DNA of 64,000 nucleotides, from assembly GCA_036824005.1 (NCBI GenBank), contig DAITBA010000016.1, positions 57,614 through 121,613 on the forward strand, given 5' to 3'. Each line of letters starts with the position of its first letter. Within the stretch, counting starts at the first letter, position 1. Source of the stretch: DAITBA01 sp036824005 (GTDB taxonomy: Bacteria; Pseudomonadota; Gammaproteobacteria; Burkholderiales; Rhodocyclaceae). This document shows positions 10,058 to 18,106 of the stretch, one piece after another. Below the pieces are notes generated by a model that saw nothing but the letters and a program-made list of their open reading frames with translations, was not told the origin of the DNA and did not search any database. The position numbers and the translations under genes were made by a program.

Positions 10058-10675
10058 TCAGCCCTCCTGCCCCGCTTGCAGGCTCAGCCGGACCAACTGG
10101 GCAAGGTTGTCAACTCTGAGCTTCTGCAGCACTCTGGCCTTGTGCACCTCGACGGTGCGAGGGCTGATGCCAAGATCGCGCGCGATCTCCTGATTGTGAC
10201 GCCCCTCCACCACCAGTCCGAGCACCTGCTGCTCCCGGGGCGTGAGCGTTTGGAACAGTGCTTGGAAAGCCGCGCTGCGTTCACGGTTGGCCAGCATCTC
10301 GGCCTGACGGTTACATGCCTCTTCGATAACCGCCAGCAGCTTCTCCTGGTCGATGGGCTTTTCGATGAAATCGACGGCTCGCGCCCGGAAGGCGCTGCGT
10401 GCGGACTCCACGTCGCCGTGGCCGGTCATGACGATCACGGGCAACGTCGAGCCGAGTTCAAGCAGTCGGCGCTGCAGCGCGAGCCCATCCATGCCCGGCA
10501 TGCGGATGTCGAGCAGCAGGCAGCCCCGTAGGACGGGGCGAAACGCCAGCAGGAAGCTCTCGGCGTCGCCGAATACTGCGGTGCGATAACCGCGCACGGC
10601 CAGCATGAGAGCGAGCGCATCCCGGACCGAGGCGTCGTCGTCGATGATATAGACCGTCAAGTCGTGCTCAGCCAT
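10058..10675 (-). CDS. FixJ-family response regulator
   Basis: A 205-residue two-domain regulator. The receiver domain (1-120) has the acidic pocket IIDDD, the phospho-acceptor Asp in LLLDIRMPGMDG, the Thr in VIVMTGHGD and the Lys in EKPIDQEKL. A LuxR-type helix-turn-helix follows (LTPREQQVLGLVVEGRHNQE, then IARDLGISPRTVEVHKARV). Its ATG overlaps the 3' end of the MASE1 kinase gene by 8 bp, so the two are translated together. FixJ/TtrR/TodT-like regulators control respiratory or catabolic genes; the target is unknown. Confidence 0.93.
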   Translation of the reverse strand: MAEHDLTVYIIDDDASVRDALALMLAVRGYRTAVFGDAESFLLAFRPVLRGCLLLDIRMPGMDGLALQRRLLELGSTLPVIVMTGHGDVESARSAFRARAVDFIEKPIDQEKLLAVIEEACNRQAEMLANRERSAAFQALFQTLTPREQQVLGLVVEGRHNQEIARDLGISPRTVEVHKARVLQKLRVDNLAQLVRLSLQAGQEG

Positions 10676-12242
10676 GGGCGCGTGTCGCCTCTATCGGCAG
10701 TTTCAGGGTGAACGCGCCATGGTCCGCCATTTCCGCAGTTAGGGATCCGCCGTGGGCCTCGGCGATGGCGCGACTGATGGCAAGGCCGAGACCGAGGCCG
10801 CTCGACTTAGTGGAATGGAAGGGCTCGAACAGGCGTTCGACGGCCTCGGCTGAAAGACGGGGGCCATTGTCTACCACCCGCAGGGTCGCCTGGCCGGGTG
10901 TCTCGACGGCTGCTGACAGTCGCACCACGGGCGCCTGCGAGTGCGCCGCGGCAACCGCGTCGAAGGCATTGGACAACAGGTTGCGAATCACCACTTCGAT
11001 CTGTACTCGGTCGGCGAGCAGGTGGCAATGCGGCACCGACCGCACCTCGAAGCGAATGCCCGTCTGGGAGGCGCGCCGCACGAAGGGTGCCACTGCGGCG
11101 GCGACGACTTCGTCCAGGAATACCGGCTCCAGCCTGGTCGAGCCAGTACGGAAAAAATCCCGCAGGCGACGAACCACCTCCCCGGCTCGCATCGATTCGC
11201 TGATCATGCCTTGCACCGCCTCGCGCATGCGCTCACCCGATTCTCCACGTGCGAGCAGCGTCTCGCAGGCAGAACCGTAGGCGGAGAGCGCCGTCAGAGG
11301 CTGGTTGAGCTCGTGTGCCAGCGCGCCCGCCATCTCGCCCGCGGCGGCCAGGCGCAGCGTCTGCCGGAACTCGGCGCTCATGCGGTGCTGCTCGTCCACC
11401 ACCTCGCCGACGAAGAAACTCAGCATCGCCAGTGCCACCGTCAGCGTCTGTACCTCGAAGGCGGTGATCGCCGGGATGCCAATCTGGTTGACGCCGACCA
11501 CGATGCCGATCTGGATCAGGGCGCACATCAGCGCGGCACCAGCAAGTCCCTGCCGCGCCGCACCCCACACCGCGGGAACGAACAGGACATAGAAATACTT
11601 GAAGTCCGATTCGGCGCCTACGCCGAAGGCGATCCACAGTGCCCCCGCCGCGGTTGCGGCAATGGCGAGCGTCTCCGGCCGTCGGCTGATGCTCCACAGC
11701 ATCGCGCGTCCGCCGCGGTCCGCCAGCATCCAGAACGTGGGCATGGATACCAGGATGCCAACGCCATCGCCGATCCAGTAGCGTACCAGCGCCTGGAGCC
11801 AGTCCCCGCGCGGCACTAGCCCGAGCGCGACGAGTGCGGAAGTGAACAGGGCCGCATTCAGCAGGGTTCCGGTGACCACCAGCGCAAACCAGCCGCTGAG
11901 CCAGCGACGGCCGGCGAAGACCTCGCTGGACCGGAAGCGCCGCCGCAGCGCCTCGCCGATGAGCCCGTAGCCCGTGCCGAGCAGCAGGGCGACTAGCAGC
12001 CCCGACGCGAGGGACACCGCGTAGTCCCGTATCCACCATTCGCCAGCGAGGATCGCAAGTGCGATGACCGGCACGGCACGCCAGCCGAAGCGCAGGACGA
12101 ACACCAGACCGAGTGCCGGGGCGGGATTCCATGGAGTGATGTTCAGTCCGTGCAGCGCATGGAAGTAGCTGACCCAGTCGAGAACCAGGTAGCCGGCGAA
12201 AAGCACAATTGCATCGAGCCAGCGCATGGCACGCGTGGGCAT
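10668..12242 (-). CDS. MASE1-domain sensor histidine kinase
   Basis: About 524 residues. The N-terminal 290 residues hold about eight hydrophobic segments of a MASE1-type membrane sensor (e.g. ALGLVFVLRFGWRAVPVIAL and LLVALLLGTGYGLIGEALRR). The H-box GALAHELNQPLTALSAYG follows, then N-box VIRNLLSNAFDA and the ATP lid GLGLGLAISRAIAEAHGG. The start is uncertain: ATGs at 12242 and 12227 and a GTG at 12296 are in frame, none with a good ribosome site. It overlaps its FixJ-type partner. The promoter should lie in 12297-12496, shared divergently with the antiporter cluster. Confidence 0.88.
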   Translation of the reverse strand: MPTRAMRWLDAIVLFAGYLVLDWVSYFHALHGLNITPWNPAPALGLVFVLRFGWRAVPVIALAILAGEWWIRDYAVSLASGLLVALLLGTGYGLIGEALRRRFRSSEVFAGRRWLSGWFALVVTGTLLNAALFTSALVALGLVPRGDWLQALVRYWIGDGVGILVSMPTFWMLADRGGRAMLWSISRRPETLAIAATAAGALWIAFGVGAESDFKYFYVLFVPAVWGAARQGLAGAALMCALIQIGIVVGVNQIGIPAITAFEVQTLTVALAMLSFFVGEVVDEQHRMSAEFRQTLRLAAAGEMAGALAHELNQPLTALSAYGSACETLLARGESGERMREAVQGMISESMRAGEVVRRLRDFFRTGSTRLEPVFLDEVVAAAVAPFVRRASQTGIRFEVRSVPHCHLLADRVQIEVVIRNLLSNAFDAVAAAHSQAPVVRLSAAVETPGQATLRVVDNGPRLSAEAVERLFEPFHSTKSSGLGLGLAISRAIAEAHGGSLTAEMADHGAFTLKLPIEATRAHG

Positions 12243-12496
12243 CACGATGGAACGCAACTCCGGCGACCCTGGTTCCCTGGAATTGTCCTCGACCACGGCG
12301 GATGGGGATATTCGCCCGATAACTTACGGGAAACCCTTATTGTCTCGCGTCGGCCCGGCCTTGTCTTACCGTCATTGCCCACGGCTAGCAGCAACGCGTA
12401 CGCGCCGCTCCGAATTTTCACGCCCGTGTGATCTGGCTAGCATAAATCTCGGATGCCGCAGCGGGCGGCAGGTAACTCCACGAAAGGCGCGGCACG

Positions 12497-12970
12497 ATGT
12501 TGCGTTCAATCAGTGCGGTGGCGGTGCTCTATCTGTTCTGGCTGCTCCTTTCGGGCTACTTCACCGCGTTCCTGATGTCCGCCGGGCTGGCATGCGCAGC
12601 CGCGGTGGTGGCGTGCTCGCGCCGCATGGATCTGATCGACCACGAAGGCCGTCCTATCCATCTTGGGTGGCGGGCCGCCGCGCTCTACTTCCCCTGGCTT
12701 GCCAAGGAGATCGTGAAGTCCGGCTGGGACGTGAGCAAGCGCATTCTTCATCCCCGGCTTCCCATCAGCCCGACGCTGGTCCGCTTCAAGCCTGGCCAGG
12801 TGACCGACCTTGGACTGGTAACCCATGCCAATTCCATCACCCTGACGCCGGGCACGATTTCCGTCGAAGTCGCAAAGGACCACTTCCTCGTGCACGCCCT
12901 GACCCGCGAGGGCGCCGCGGGCCTCGCCGGCAGCGAGATGGACCGACGCGTCTCGGCGATGGAGCGCTAA
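12497..12970 (+). CDS. mnhE: Mrp/Mnh-type cation:proton antiporter subunit E
   Basis: First gene of a tightly packed antiporter operon. The 157-residue product has two N-terminal hydrophobic segments (AVAVLYLFWLLLSGYFTAFL onward) and the MnhE core YFPWLAKEIVKSGWDVSKRI, then HPRLPISPTLVRFKPGQVTD and HANSITLTPGTISVEVAKD. MnhE is a membrane-anchored subunit of the multi-subunit complex that exchanges Na+ or K+ for H+. Three bases separate it from mnhF. Confidence 0.92.
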   Translation: MLRSISAVAVLYLFWLLLSGYFTAFLMSAGLACAAAVVACSRRMDLIDHEGRPIHLGWRAAALYFPWLAKEIVKSGWDVSKRILHPRLPISPTLVRFKPGQVTDLGLVTHANSITLTPGTISVEVAKDHFLVHALTREGAAGLAGSEMDRRVSAMER

Positions 12971-12972
12971 GC

Positions 12973-13257
12973 GTGTTCGCCGCTGCCGCTGTCGCCCTGC
13001 TGGTTACCGTCACCCTTGCGCTGCTGAGGGCGGCACTCGGCCCCACCGTTTTCGACCGGTTGCAGGCGGCAAACACTATCGGTACCTGCGCCATGCTGCT
13101 GTTAGCGGTGATCGGCTTCCTCACCGGCCGCCCTGAGTTCCTCGACCTAGCCTTGGTCTATGGCCTGCTGAACGTGGTGGGAACCATCGCCGTGCTGAAG
13201 TATTTCCGCCGCGGCGATCTCGGCGAATCCGACGACGCTGCCGAGGGGGCACCGTGA
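12973..13257 (+). CDS. mnhF: Mrp/Mnh-type antiporter subunit F
   Basis: The GTG at 12973 gives a 94-residue protein with three hydrophobic helices: AAAVALLVTVTLALLRAALG, then TVFDRLQAANTIGTCAMLLL, and LVYGLLNVVGTIAVLKYF. The GPTVFDRLQAANTIG segment is the MnhF signature. Its TGA overlaps the GTG of mnhG, and spacing from mnhE is 2 bases. Confidence 0.92.
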   Translation: MFAAAAVALLVTVTLALLRAALGPTVFDRLQAANTIGTCAMLLLAVIGFLTGRPEFLDLALVYGLLNVVGTIAVLKYFRRGDLGESDDAAEGAP

Positions 13258-13580
13258 GCACCCTGCTGGGCATCGCGAGCGGGATCTGCCTAGCGCTCGG
13301 CAGCTTCTTTTGCGTGGTGGGGGCTATCGGCCTGCTGCGCATGCCGGATTTCTACACCCGCGTGCACGCCGCCAGCGTCATCGAAACCCTCGGCGCCGGC
13401 TTGATTCTGCTCGGCCTTCTGCTGCAGGCGGGCCTGAGTCAGGTCGGGGCCAAGATCGCGATGGTCGGCCTGCTGATTCTTTTTGTCAGCCCGGCGGCGA
13501 CCCACGCCCTCGCCCGTGCCGGCATGGTGCGCGGCTTGCGCCCGCTGCTCGCGCCGGAGGAGCCACCATCGAAACCCTGA
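13254..13580 (+). CDS. mnhG: Mrp/Mnh-type antiporter subunit G
   Basis: A 108-residue protein, GTG start within a GTGA overlap with mnhF. Three helices carry the MnhG/PhaG pattern: FFCVVGAIGLLRMPDFYTRV, HAASVIETLGAGLILLGLLL and KIAMVGLLILFVSPAATHAL. The RMPDFYTRVHAAS motif is diagnostic. It overlaps the next gene by 13 bp. Confidence 0.93.
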   Translation: MSTLLGIASGICLALGSFFCVVGAIGLLRMPDFYTRVHAASVIETLGAGLILLGLLLQAGLSQVGAKIAMVGLLILFVSPAATHALARAGMVRGLRPLLAPEEPPSKP

Positions 13581-14116
13581 TCATCAACCTGCTGCTGGTG
13601 CTGATGGCCGTGAGCGTGGTGGTGCTGGCACGCAGCCGCAACCTGTTCGCCGTGATCGTGCTAGGCGGCATCTACAGCTTCCTGATGGCGACGGTGTTGG
13701 TGGCGCTGGACGCGGTGGACGTCGCCATGACTGAGGCTTCAGTGGGGGCCGGCATCTCGACGGTGCTGATGCTGGCGGCGCTGCACCTGTGCCGCAGTGA
13801 GGAAGCCAAGGCGACCCACCGCCCTTGGCTGCCCCTGAGCGTCGCCGCCGCCACCGGCGCGGTGCTGGTCTACGGCAGTCTCGGACTGCCCGCTTTCTCC
13901 GACCCCCAGGCGCCGATCCACGATCACGTCGCGCCTCGCTATCTGAAGGACGGCGAGCGCGAGACCGAGGTGCCCAACGTCGTGACGGCGGTGCTGGCGA
14001 GCTATCGCGGCTACGACACGCTGGGCGAGACGACGGTGGTGTTCACTGCCGGGGCCGGCGTTATCGCCCTGTTGCGCCGGCGCAAGAGAAAGACCGCTGG
14101 CAAGGAGGCGTCGTGA
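13568..14116 (+). CDS. DUF4040 / MbhD-MbhE-like subunit (equals the C-terminal part of MrpA)
   Basis: This 182-residue frame corresponds to the small C-terminal domains of large MrpA, encoded here as a separate gene. Its DUF4040 core is LARSRNLFAVIVLGGIYSFL and VALDAVDVAMTEASVGAGIS. A second, MbhE-like region ends with a helix (TTVVFTAGAGVIALLRRRKR). Family proteins normally start M-I-E-T-L; here that site is ATC (13568-13570), 4 bases after GGAGGAGCC, with no ATG, GTG or TTG near, so an ATC start is likely. It overlaps mnhG by 13 bp and mnhB by 4 bp. Confidence 0.85.
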   Translation: METLIINLLLVLMAVSVVVLARSRNLFAVIVLGGIYSFLMATVLVALDAVDVAMTEASVGAGISTVLMLAALHLCRSEEAKATHRPWLPLSVAAATGAVLVYGSLGLPAFSDPQAPIHDHVAPRYLKDGERETEVPNVVTAVLASYRGYDTLGETTVVFTAGAGVIALLRRRKRKTAGKEAS

Positions 14117-14538
14117 GAGGCGACTTGGTGCTGCGGGTGGTCGCCAAGCTCCTGATCCCCTTCATCCTGCTATTCGCACTCTACGTGCAGTTCCACGGCG
14201 ACTATGGCCCGGGGGGCGGATTCCAGGCCGGCGTCATCGCCGCTGCCGCGCTGGTGCTGTATGCCGTGATCTTTGACTTGAACACGGCGCGTAGGCTGCT
14301 CCCCGACTGGCTGGTCGAAGGCATGCTTGCAGTTGGCGTATTGATCTACGCCGGTGTCGGTGTCGCCGGTCTGCTGCTGGGCGGCAATTTCCTCGACTAC
14401 TTCGTGCTCGATCCCGCGCCGGCTCATGGCCAGCACCGCGGCATCTTCTGGGTCGAGGTCGGCGTCGCGATCACGGTCTCGGGGGTGATGATCAAGATCT
14501 TTTACATGTTCGCCGGCCGCGGCAGGGATCCCGAGTGA
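14113..14538 (+). CDS. mnhB: Mrp/Mnh-type antiporter subunit B
   Basis: The GTG at 14113 (GTGA overlap, AAGGAGGCG ribosome site) gives 141 residues with four helices. The MnhB hallmark FALYVQFHGDYGPGGGFQAG is intact, followed by VIAAAALVLYAVIFDL and GIFWVEVGVAITVSGVMIKI. MnhB is an essential membrane subunit of the Mrp complex. It is translationally coupled on both sides. Confidence 0.94.
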   Translation: MRGDLVLRVVAKLLIPFILLFALYVQFHGDYGPGGGFQAGVIAAAALVLYAVIFDLNTARRLLPDWLVEGMLAVGVLIYAGVGVAGLLLGGNFLDYFVLDPAPAHGQHRGIFWVEVGVAITVSGVMIKIFYMFAGRGRDPE

Positions 14539-14900
14539 GCCTCGCCAGCCACTTCAGCTACGCGGCCACCATTTTCCTGATGATGGTCGGGTTGTTCATC
14601 GTCGTCGCCCGCGGCAACCTGATCAAGAAGCTGGTTGGATTGAGCGTCTTCCAGACTTCTGTGTATCTCCTCTACATCGCGCCTGGCAAGCTGATCGGCG
14701 GTACAGCGCCGATCCTGGCGGAGGGCTATAAGGTCTATTCCAATCCGCTTCCCCACGTCCTGATCCTCACCGCCATCGTCGTCGGCGTCGCCACTCTGGC
14801 CCTTGGGCTGGCATTGGTGGTGCGCATCCGCGAGACCTACGACACCATCGAGGAGGACGAGATCCTGGCCCGCGACGCCGAGCCGAAGGCGCAACATTGA
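14535..14900 (+). CDS. mnhC: Mrp/Mnh-type antiporter subunit C (NuoK-like)
   Basis: A 121-residue NuoK homologue with three helices. MMVGLFIVVARGNLIKKLVG opens the conserved core, FQTSVYLLYIAPGKLIGG follows, and HVLILTAIVVGVATLALGLA forms the third helix. NuoK-like subunits contribute to the proton path beside MrpA/MrpD. The start is GTG in a GTGA overlap with mnhB; the stop overlaps the next TTG. Confidence 0.93.
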   Translation: MSLASHFSYAATIFLMMVGLFIVVARGNLIKKLVGLSVFQTSVYLLYIAPGKLIGGTAPILAEGYKVYSNPLPHVLILTAIVVGVATLALGLALVVRIRETYDTIEEDEILARDAEPKAQH

Positions 14901-16384
14901 GCCTAGCTATGCACCTTCCGGCGCTCCAGGTCGTGCTGCCGCTGATCAGTGCGCCCCTGGCAGTGCTGACGCGCCACGGTGGCGCCGCCTTCGTCGTCAC
15001 CACCGCCGCGGCATGGTTGGCATTCGCCATATCGGTGGCGCTGTGGCTGCGCACGGCGGTAGACCCGACACCCATTTCCTATGCCATCGGCAACTGGGCG
15101 CCGCCTTGGGGCATTGAGTATCGGGTCGACCGGCTGTCGAGTTTCATGCTGCTTCTCGTGAGCGGGATGGGCGCGTTGGTTATGCCCTACTGCCGCGCAA
15201 GCATCGAGCGCGAACTGCCGCGCGATCGGCATTACCTGTTCTATGCCATGTTTGCGCTGTGCCTGGCAGGGCTGCTGGGCATCGTCGTCACCGGTGATGC
15301 CTTCAACGTCTTCGTCTTCCTCGAGATTTCGTCGCTCGCCACCTACGTGCTGATCGCGCTCGGCGGCGACCGGCGTGCCTTGGTGGCGGCTTACCAGTAC
15401 CTCATCATGGGGACGATAGGCGCGACCTTCTTCGTTATCGGCGTGGGGCTGCTCTACCTCATGACGGGTACGCTCAATCTCGCCGACATGGCCGCCCGGC
15501 TGGCGGAGGTCAGGGGCTCGCGGCCAGTGCTGGCGGCGCTTGCCTTCATCACGGTGGGCGTCTCACTTAAGCTGGCCCTGTTCCCGCTGCACCAGTGGCT
15601 GCCCAACGCCTACACCTACGCGCCCTCGGCGGTCTCCGCCTTCCTCGCCGCCACTGCCACTAAGGTGTCGGTCTACGTGCTGATCCGCTTCTACTTCTCG
15701 GTGTTCGGCGAAAGCATGGTGTTCCACCGCCTGCCGCTGCCGGAGGTCATGCTGGTGCTATCGCTGGCGGCGATGTTCGCCGCCTCTGCCGTGGCGATCT
15801 TCCAGGACAACCTGAAACGCCTGTTCGCATATTCCAGCGTCAGTCAGATCGGCTATATCACGCTCGGCCTGTCCTTCGACTCGGTGAGCGGAATGACGGC
15901 GGCCATCGTCCATCTGTTCAACCACGCGCTGACCAAGGGGGCGGTGTTCATGTTGATCGGCGGCGCGGTGGCGGTGTTCGGCGGGGCGAGTCTGGCACGG
16001 CTCGCGGGCATCGGCCGGGTGATGCCCTGGACTTCGGCCGGCATCGTGCTGTGCGGCCTGGGACTGATCGGCGTGCCGGGCACGGCGGGTTTCGTCGGCA
16101 AGTGGTACCTGATCCTCGCTGCCCTGGAGAAGGGCCAGTGGTGGCTGGTGGCCGCCATCGTCGCCAGTTCCCTGCTCGCCGTCGCCTACGTCTGGCGCTT
16201 CGTCGAACTGGCCTATTTCCGGGCGCCGCGAGTGGAACTGGCGCAGCGCGCCGAGGCGCCTGCGGGCCTGCTGCTGCCTGCCTGGCTGGTGGCGGGGGCG
16301 TCGCTGTACTTCGGCCTCGAAACCTCGTTCAGCGTCGGCTCGGCCAGCGCCGCGGCGGCGATGCTGCTTGGAGTGGGGCGATGA
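14897..16384 (+). CDS. mnhD: Mrp/Mnh-type antiporter subunit D (NuoN/M-like), first copy
   Basis: About 495 residues with 14 predicted helices of the proton-conducting transporter family. The transport residues are present: Glu in VFVFLEISSLATYVLIALGG, Lys in GVSLKLALFPLHQWLPNAYT and Lys in the discontinuous helix GFVGKWYLILAA. The start could be the TTG at 14897 (TTGA overlap with mnhC) or the ATG at 14909. Two more subunits of this fold follow (16381 and 18096). Confidence 0.93.
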   Translation: MSLAMHLPALQVVLPLISAPLAVLTRHGGAAFVVTTAAAWLAFAISVALWLRTAVDPTPISYAIGNWAPPWGIEYRVDRLSSFMLLLVSGMGALVMPYCRASIERELPRDRHYLFYAMFALCLAGLLGIVVTGDAFNVFVFLEISSLATYVLIALGGDRRALVAAYQYLIMGTIGATFFVIGVGLLYLMTGTLNLADMAARLAEVRGSRPVLAALAFITVGVSLKLALFPLHQWLPNAYTYAPSAVSAFLAATATKVSVYVLIRFYFSVFGESMVFHRLPLPEVMLVLSLAAMFAASAVAIFQDNLKRLFAYSSVSQIGYITLGLSFDSVSGMTAAIVHLFNHALTKGAVFMLIGGAVAVFGGASLARLAGIGRVMPWTSAGIVLCGLGLIGVPGTAGFVGKWYLILAALEKGQWWLVAAIVASSLLAVAYVWRFVELAYFRAPRVELAQRAEAPAGLLLPAWLVAGASLYFGLETSFSVGSASAAAAMLLGVGR

Positions 16385-17844
16385 ACGGGGCAACGCTGAT
16401 CCTCGCCGCCTTGGCGCTGCCCGCGGCGGGCGCCATCGGCATCGCCCTGGCGGGCAGCCGTCCCAACCTGCGCGAATCGGTGACCCTGAGCTGCGCCGCG
16501 CTGCTCTTCCTCTGCGTCACCGCACTGTTGCCGCAGGTGCTGGCCGGCGCGCGCCCGGGAGTCAGTCTGTTGGAGCCGCTGCCGGGGCTGCCGATCGCCT
16601 TCCGGGTCGAGCCGCTGGGTATGTTGTTCGGATTGATCGCATCGGGCCTTTGGATCGTCAACTCCATCTACTCCATCGGCTACATGCGCGGCAACGGCGA
16701 GGAACACCAGACCCGCTTCTATGTCTGCTTCGCCCTGGCGTTGGCGGCGGCGATGGGCATCGCCTTCGCTGGCAACCTGATCACCCTGTTCCTGTTCTAC
16801 GAAGCGCTGACGCTGGTCACCTACCCGCTGGTCACGCATCACGGCACCGACAAGGCACGCACGGGCGGACGGGTATACCTGGGGCTGCTAATGGGCACGT
16901 CGGTGCTGTTCCTGCTGCCGGCATTGGCCCTGACCTGGCATTTTGCCGGCACCACCGAGTTTCGCGCCGGCGGCATCCTGCCTTCAGATCTGGGCTCCTC
17001 GGCCACGCTGGTGCTGCTGGCGCTGTTCATGTTTGGCATCGGCAAGGCGGCGCTGATGCCCTTCCACCGCTGGCTACCCGCCGCGATGGTGGCGCCGACC
17101 CCCGTGTCGGCGCTGCTCCACGCTGTCGCCGTGGTCAAGGCCGGCGTGTTCTCGGTGCTGAAGATCGTCGTTTATGTCTTCGGACTCGATGCGTTGGTGG
17201 GCGCTACCGACTGGCTGGTGGCGATCGCGGGCTTCACGATCATCGCCGCCTCGGTGGTGGCGCTGTCGGCCGACAACCTCAAGCGGCGCCTGGCCTACTC
17301 GACGGTGAGCCAGCTTTCGTACGTCGTACTGGCCGCCGCGCTAATCGCACCCCTGTCCGTCGTCGGCGCGGCGCTGCACATTGCCACCCATGCAGTCGCA
17401 AAGATCACGCTGTTCTTCACCGCCGGAGCAATCTATACGGCGGCGCACAAGACCGAGGTCAGTCAGCTCGACGGCATAGGCCGGCGCATGCCTTGGACGA
17501 TGATTGCCTTCACCATCGCTGCGCTTTCGCTGATCGGGATCCCGCCGGCTGCAGGCTTCGTCAGCAAGTGGTTCATCCTGTCAAGCGCCGTCCAAGGCGG
17601 ACATGTCCTAGCTGTCGCAGTGCTTATCGCGAGCACATTGCTCAACGCCGGCTATTTCCTGCCAGTGGTGCATGCGGCTTTCTTCAAGCCGCTGCGCGCC
17701 GAAGACGCGGCGCACCCCCACGGCGAGGCACCGCTGCTGATGGTTGTGGCGCTGATGACAACTGCCGCCGGCACCGTCGCGCTGTTCTTCTTTTCGGCAC
17801 CGGTGCTGCGCCTCGTCGAGCAGCTGGTTCCGGCCATATCCTGA
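16381..17844 (+). CDS. Proton-conducting membrane transporter, NuoM/MrpD-like, second copy
   Basis: 487 residues, ATG inside the ATGA-type overlap with mnhD. The antiporter-fold residues are intact: Glu in LFLFYEALTLVTYPLVTHHG, Lys in GIGKAALMPFHRWLPAAMVA and Lys in PPAAGFVSKWFILSSA. PTPVSALLHAVAVVKAGVFS is the family signature helix. It differs clearly from the first copy and is closer to MbhH/HyfF-like or MnhD-like subunits, so this complex carries more than one proton channel of similar size. Confidence 0.9.
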   Translation: MNGATLILAALALPAAGAIGIALAGSRPNLRESVTLSCAALLFLCVTALLPQVLAGARPGVSLLEPLPGLPIAFRVEPLGMLFGLIASGLWIVNSIYSIGYMRGNGEEHQTRFYVCFALALAAAMGIAFAGNLITLFLFYEALTLVTYPLVTHHGTDKARTGGRVYLGLLMGTSVLFLLPALALTWHFAGTTEFRAGGILPSDLGSSATLVLLALFMFGIGKAALMPFHRWLPAAMVAPTPVSALLHAVAVVKAGVFSVLKIVVYVFGLDALVGATDWLVAIAGFTIIAASVVALSADNLKRRLAYSTVSQLSYVVLAAALIAPLSVVGAALHIATHAVAKITLFFTAGAIYTAAHKTEVSQLDGIGRRMPWTMIAFTIAALSLIGIPPAAGFVSKWFILSSAVQGGHVLAVAVLIASTLLNAGYFLPVVHAAFFKPLRAEDAAHPHGEAPLLMVVALMTTAAGTVALFFFSAPVLRLVEQLVPAIS

Positions 17845-17857
17845 CCCGGAGATTGCT

Positions 17858-18106
17858 ATGTCCGCGCAGCGTGAATACTGGCTCGACCGCAGCGAGAATG
17901 TCACCAAGCTCTTCCGCGGACTGTGGGCGGCGTGCCTGCTCCTGATCTGCATCGACCTTTTCCTGCATCGCCACGAGCATTTCGAATTCGCTGCCTTATT
18001 TGGCTTCCACGGCGCCTACGGTTTCTTCGCCTGCGTCGCCCTGGTGCTTACCGCCAAGCAGTTGCGCCGCGTGTTGATGCGCCGCGAGGACTACTATGAC
18101 CGCTGA
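17858..18106 (+). CDS. Small two-helix membrane protein in the antiporter operon
   Basis: An 82-residue protein with a good CCGGAGATT ribosome site. Two helices (FRGLWAACLLLICIDLFLHR and FGFHGAYGFFACVALVLTAK) flank a His-rich loop HRHEHFEF. The ends are charged (REYWLDRSEN, LRRVLMRREDYYDR). I know no named function; small proteins of this type recur beside three-D-subunit Mrp clusters. Its end overlaps the next gene by 11 bp, implying coupled translation and a structural or assembly role. Confidence 0.8.
   Translation: MSAQREYWLDRSENVTKLFRGLWAACLLLICIDLFLHRHEHFEFAALFGFHGAYGFFACVALVLTAKQLRRVLMRREDYYDR

Noticed and set aside
9812..10531. Plus-strand frame over the FixJ-type regulator
   Set aside because: Antisense shadow of the regulator, which has complete receiver and HTH motifs.
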